DNA of 12,500 bases from Theodoxus fluviatilis (taxonomy: Eukaryota; Mollusca; Gastropoda; Cycloneritida; Neritidae): positions 1 to 12,500 of the forward strand of contig JAWQFJ010002828.1 of assembly GCA_034096865.1 (NCBI GenBank), given 5' to 3'. The notes below the pieces were generated by a model. That model was not told the origin of the DNA, did not search any database, and was given only the letters and a program-made list of their open reading frames with translations. A program made the position numbers and the translations under genes. Positions 9,401 to 12,500 of the stretch are shown here, piece after piece (within the stretch, counting starts at the first letter, position 1; each line of letters opens with the position of its first letter).

Positions 9401-12002
9401 TGTACGTCAGTCTCCCTGTACGTCAGTCTCCCTGTACAGCTGTACGTCAGTCTCCCTGTACAGCTGTATGTCAGTCTCCCTGTACAGCTGTACGTCAGTC
9501 TCCCTGTACAGCTGTACGTCAGTCTCCCTGTACAGCTGTACGTCAGTCTCCCTGTACAGCTGTACGTCAGTCTCCCTGTACAGCTGTACGTCAGTCTCCC
9601 TGTACAGCTGTACGTCAGTCTCCCTGTACAGCTGTACGTCAGTCTCCCTGTACAGCTGTACGTCAGTCTCCCTGTACGTCAGTCTCCCTGTACAGCTGTA
9701 CGTCAGTCTCCCTGTACAGCTGTACGTCAGTCTCCCTGTACAGCTGTACGTCAGTCTCCCTGTACAGCTGTACGTCAGTCTCCCTGTACAGCTGTACGTC
9801 AGTCTCCCTGTACAGCTGTACGTCAGTCTCCCTGTACAGCTGTACGTCAGTCTCCCTGTACAGCTGTACGTCAGTCTCCCTGTACAGCTGTACGTCAGTC
9901 TCCCTGTACAGCTGTACGTCAGTCTCCCTGTACAGCTGTACGTCAGTCTCCCTGTACAGCTGTACGTCAGTCTCCCTGTACAGCTGTACGTCAGTCTCCC
10001 TGTACAGCTGTACGTCAGTCTCCCTGTACAGCTGTACGTCAGTCTCCCTGTACAGCTGTATGTCAGTCTCCCTGTACAGCTGTACGTCAGTCTCCCTGTA
10101 CAGCTGTACGTCAGTCTCCCTGTACAGCTGTACGTCAGTCTCCCTGTACAGCTGTACGTCAGTCTCCCTGTACAGCTGTACGTCAGTCTCCCTGTACAGC
10201 TGTACGTCAGTCTCCCTGTACAGCTGTATGTCAGTCTCCCTGTACAGCTGTACGTCAGTCTCCCTGTACAGCTGTATGTCAGTCTCCCTGTACAGCTGTA
10301 CGTCAGTCTCCCTGTACAGCTGTACGTCAGTCTCCCTGTACAGCTGTACGTCAGTCTCCCTGTACAGCTGTACGTCAGTCTCCCTGTACAGCTGTATGTC
10401 AGTCTCCCTGTACAGCTGTACGTCAGTCTCCCTGTACAGCTGTACGTCAGTCTCCCTGTACAGCTGTACGTCAGTCTCCCTGTACAGCTGTATGTCAGTC
10501 TCCCTGTACAGCTGTACGTCAGTCTCCCTGTACTGCTGTACGTCAGTCTCCCTGCACAACGGTACGTCAGTTTCTCTGTACAGCTGTACGTCAGTCTCCC
10601 TGTACAGCTGTACGTCAGTCTCCCTGTATAGCTGTATGTCAGTCTCCCTGTATAGCTGTATGTCAGTCTCCCTGTATAGCTGTATGTCAGTCTCCCTGTA
10701 CAGCTGTACGTCAGTCTCCCTGTACAGCTGTACGTCAGTCTCCCTGTACAGCTGTACGTCAGTCTCCCTGTACGTCAGTCTCCCTGTACAGCTGTACGTC
10801 AGTCTCCCTGTACAGCTGTATGTCAGTCTCCCTGTACGTCAGTCTCCCTGTACAGCTGTATGTCAGTCTCCCTGTACAGCTGTACGTCAGTCTCCCTGTA
10901 CAGCTGTACGTCAGTCTCCCTGTACGTCAGTCTCCCTGTACGTCAGTCTCCCTGTACGTCAGTCTCCCTGTACAGCTGTATGTCAGTCTCCCTGTACAGC
11001 TGTACGTCAGTCTCTCTGTACACCTGTACATCAGTCTTCCTGCACAGCTGTAGGTCATTCTCTCTGTCCAGCTGTACGTCAATCTCCCTGTACACCTGTA
11101 GGTCAGTCTCCCTGTACAGCTGTAGGTCAGTCTCCCTGTACAGCTGTACGTCAGTCTCCCTGTACAGCTGTACGTCAGTCTCCCTGTACGTCAGTCTCCC
11201 TGTACAGCTGTAGGTCAGTCTCCCTGTACAGCTGTATGTCAGTCTCCCTGTACAGCTGTACATCAGTCTCCCTGTACAGCTGTATGTCAGTCTCCCTGTA
11301 CAGCTGTACGTCAGTCTCCCTGTACAGCTGTACGTCAGTCTCCCTGTACAGCTGTATGTCAGTCTCCCTGTACAGCTGTATGTCAGTCTCCCTGTACAGC
11401 TGTACATCAGTCTCCCTGTACGTCAGTCTCCCTGTACAGCTGTATGTCAGTCTCCCTGTACAGCTGTACGTCAGTCTCCCTGTACAGCTGTATGTCAGTC
11501 TCCCTGTACAGCTGTACGTCAGTCTCCCTGTACAGCTGTATGTCAGTCTCCCTGTACAGCTGTATGTCAGTCTCCCTGTACAGCTGTACATCAGTCTCCC
11601 TGTACAGCTGTACGTCAGTCTCCCTGTACAGCTGTATGTCAGTCTCCCTGTACAGCTGTACGTCAGTCTCCCTGTACAGCTGTACGTCAGTCTCCCTGTA
11701 CACCTGTACGTCAGTCTCCCTGTACAGCTGTACGTCAGTCTCCCTGTACAGCTGTATGTCAGTCTCCCTGTACAGCTGTACGTCAGTCTCCCTGTACTGC
11801 TGTACGTCAGTCTCCCTGTACAGCTGTAGGTCAGTCTCCCTGTACAGCTGTATGTCAGTCTCCCTGTACAGCTGTACGTCAGTCTCCCTGTACTGCTGTA
11901 TGTCAGTCTCCCTGTACAGCTGTACGTCAGTCTCCCTGTACTGCTGTACGTCAGTCTCCCCATACAGCTGTACGTCAGTCTCCCTGTACAGCTGTACGTC
12001 AG
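6405..12002. repeat. 24-bp minisatellite (array 3), 5.6 kb, intronic, at a 5' splice site
   Basis: There are roughly 230 copies. The 24-bp unit consists of three octamers: tgtacagc, tgtacgtc and agtctccc. Each unit contains the perfect 12-bp palindrome gtacagctgtac. A minority of units are 16 bp because one tgtacagc octamer is missing (about 6500, 7120, 7445-7510, 9120, 9185, 9420, 9675, 10770, 10835, 10920-10965, 11185, 11415), consistent with slippage between the two tgtac words. Units from about 7560 to 9460 are almost identical; both flanks (6405-7560 and 10500-12002) carry many substitutions. The array fills about 93% of a 6,019-bp intron and stops 14 bases short of the donor of exon A. 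Confidence 0.98.
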
Positions 12003-12016
12003 GACTGGGTGCCCAC
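12003..12016 (-). other. 5' splice site after exon A
   Basis: On the minus strand the intron reads gtgggcacccagtc and then enters array 3 at ctgacgtacag. These 14 bases are the only unique intron sequence before the repeats. The GAG-gtgggc junction keeps the DUF885 frame into exon B (phase 0). Confidence 0.75.
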
Positions 12017-12184
12017 CTCCTTCATACGCTGTGCGATGCGCTCCACCTCAGCCAGCCCTCTCTCATACACTTCCTCGGGCTCCATGTCGCAGGTCAGGTG
12101 CCATCGCAGACACTGGCGGTAGAGCTCTTCGCCCTGGTCCCAGCTGTCGATGCCCAGCCCCTCCCGCGTGTGCTGCAGGTAGGT
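12017..12184 (-). CDS. DUF885-family protein, internal exon A (partial gene)
   Basis: This exon has 56 codons, phase 0 at both ends, starting TYLQHTREGLGI and ending ERIAQRMKE. The acceptor is tgttggcag before ACC TAC CTG; the donor is AAG GAG followed by gtgggc, first intron base at 12016. The sequence matches the DUF885 (Pfam PF05960) core as I know it: a Y-L-x-x-T/A-R segment, a G-x-x-x-Y-x-x-C-L-R-W-H stretch, then the helix PEEVYERGLAEVERI, the usual 'tPeEv...Gl.Ev.RI' pattern. Residues read upstream of the acceptor (HLCLAMLCWQ) do not look like the family, which supports intron there. The exon is noticeably more GC-rich than the others. It joins exon B in phase (RMKE then IMQRQ). Reaction and substrate are unknown; the family is predicted to be zinc peptidase-like. 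The exact start is the least certain point. Confidence 0.85.
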
Positions 12185-12500
12185 CTGCCAACACAGCATG
12201 GCCAGGCACAGGTGAGTCTTCCTCTCACCTGAGGCAGGCAGGGCAAGATACCTGTGGAGTACTTGAGAGAGTGTGATGACCACAGACAGGGAATGAATAC
12301 TAAGGCTCTGAACCCAGGGGGTAAAGTAACTTGTTCAACATTAATGATAACATTGATTTCAACTTTAAAAAAGAGAAAGAGGGCACACAAAAAAAGAGCT
12401 TACTTTACAAAATGTGACATACTATGATGCTGACTTCAAGCAGATATGTTTGAGTTGTACAGAAAGTTACACACACATAACCAGACATCTACACCCTGTG
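12185..12500 (-). other. Intron upstream of exon A (partial)
   Basis: 316 bp to the window edge lie upstream of exon A in transcript sense. On the minus strand the acceptor region is ctcacctgtgcctggccatg followed by ctgtgttggcag. I find no further exon. A second consensus-like donor (CAG then gtgaga, near 12229) is present but would imply a 44-bp intron and non-family coding upstream, so I do not use it. Confidence 0.6.

Noticed and set aside
6325..11829. Giant plus-strand open frame of about 1,800 codons rich in SVSLYSC, QSPCTAVR and SLPVQLYV repeats
   Set aside because: All three forward frames are open, the units change frame at each 16-bp repeat, and the region lies inside an intron of the minus-strand gene. 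The peptide periodicity is only a translation of the 24-bp unit.
1..12002. Centromeric or subtelomeric satellite
   Set aside because: The three arrays differ in unit, are separated by exons of one gene in order and phase, and do not contain telomere-type words.
12185..12228. A 44-bp mini-intron with donor gtgaga and acceptor ttggcag
   Set aside because: The length is below that usually spliced in animals and the sequence before it does not look coding.
12031..12276. Plus-strand open frames over exon A
   Set aside because: They are antisense shadows of the GC-rich exon; the minus-strand frame alone has the DUF885 pattern.
12185..12283. Extension of exon A upstream in the same open frame (HLCLAMLCWQ and beyond)
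   Set aside because: The sequence does not resemble the family, and a plausible acceptor (tgttggcag) lies exactly where the DUF885-like sequence starts.

Overview
This is eukaryotic genomic DNA, almost certainly from an animal, and it holds the middle of one multi-exon gene on the minus strand. Most of the window (about 9 of 12.5 kb) is tandem-repeat DNA inside that gene's introns. I reconstruct five short coding exons (168, 87, 107, 108 and 61 nt). They have compatible splice phases, no stops, and together encode about 177 residues of a DUF885-family protein, a predicted zinc metallopeptidase-like family. The last exon carries the family hallmark LHETAPGHHLQ. The gene runs off both ends of the window.

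Layout in transcript order (high to low coordinates): upstream intron (12500-12185); exon A (12184-12017); a 6.0-kb intron that is about 93% a 24-bp minisatellite (12002-6405); exon B (5997-5911); a 2.7-kb intron that is about 88% a 32-bp minisatellite (5906-3491); exon C (3171-3065); a 0.9-kb intron with a strand-biased G/C-rich tract; exon D (2156-2049); a 1.0-kb intron of ordinary AT-rich sequence; exon E (1045-985); then an intron that opens with a 12-bp minisatellite (975-1) and leaves the window.

The most striking observation is positional. Each of the three minisatellites begins 4 to 14 nt downstream of a 5' splice site, just past the bases paired by U1 snRNA. The 3' parts of the two complete introns, with branch-point region and acceptor, stay unique. 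The three units (12, 32 and 24 bp) are unrelated, so the arrays look like three independent births in one niche. From memory, intron-5'-end minisatellites called 'mirages' were described in amphioxus (Adh locus). Together with the invertebrate-type DUF885 gene this makes a cephalochordate a reasonable guess, but the sequence alone does not prove the organism.

The very long open frames over the arrays (up to about 1,800 codons, in several frames at once) are artefacts of stop-free repeat units and are not annotated as genes.
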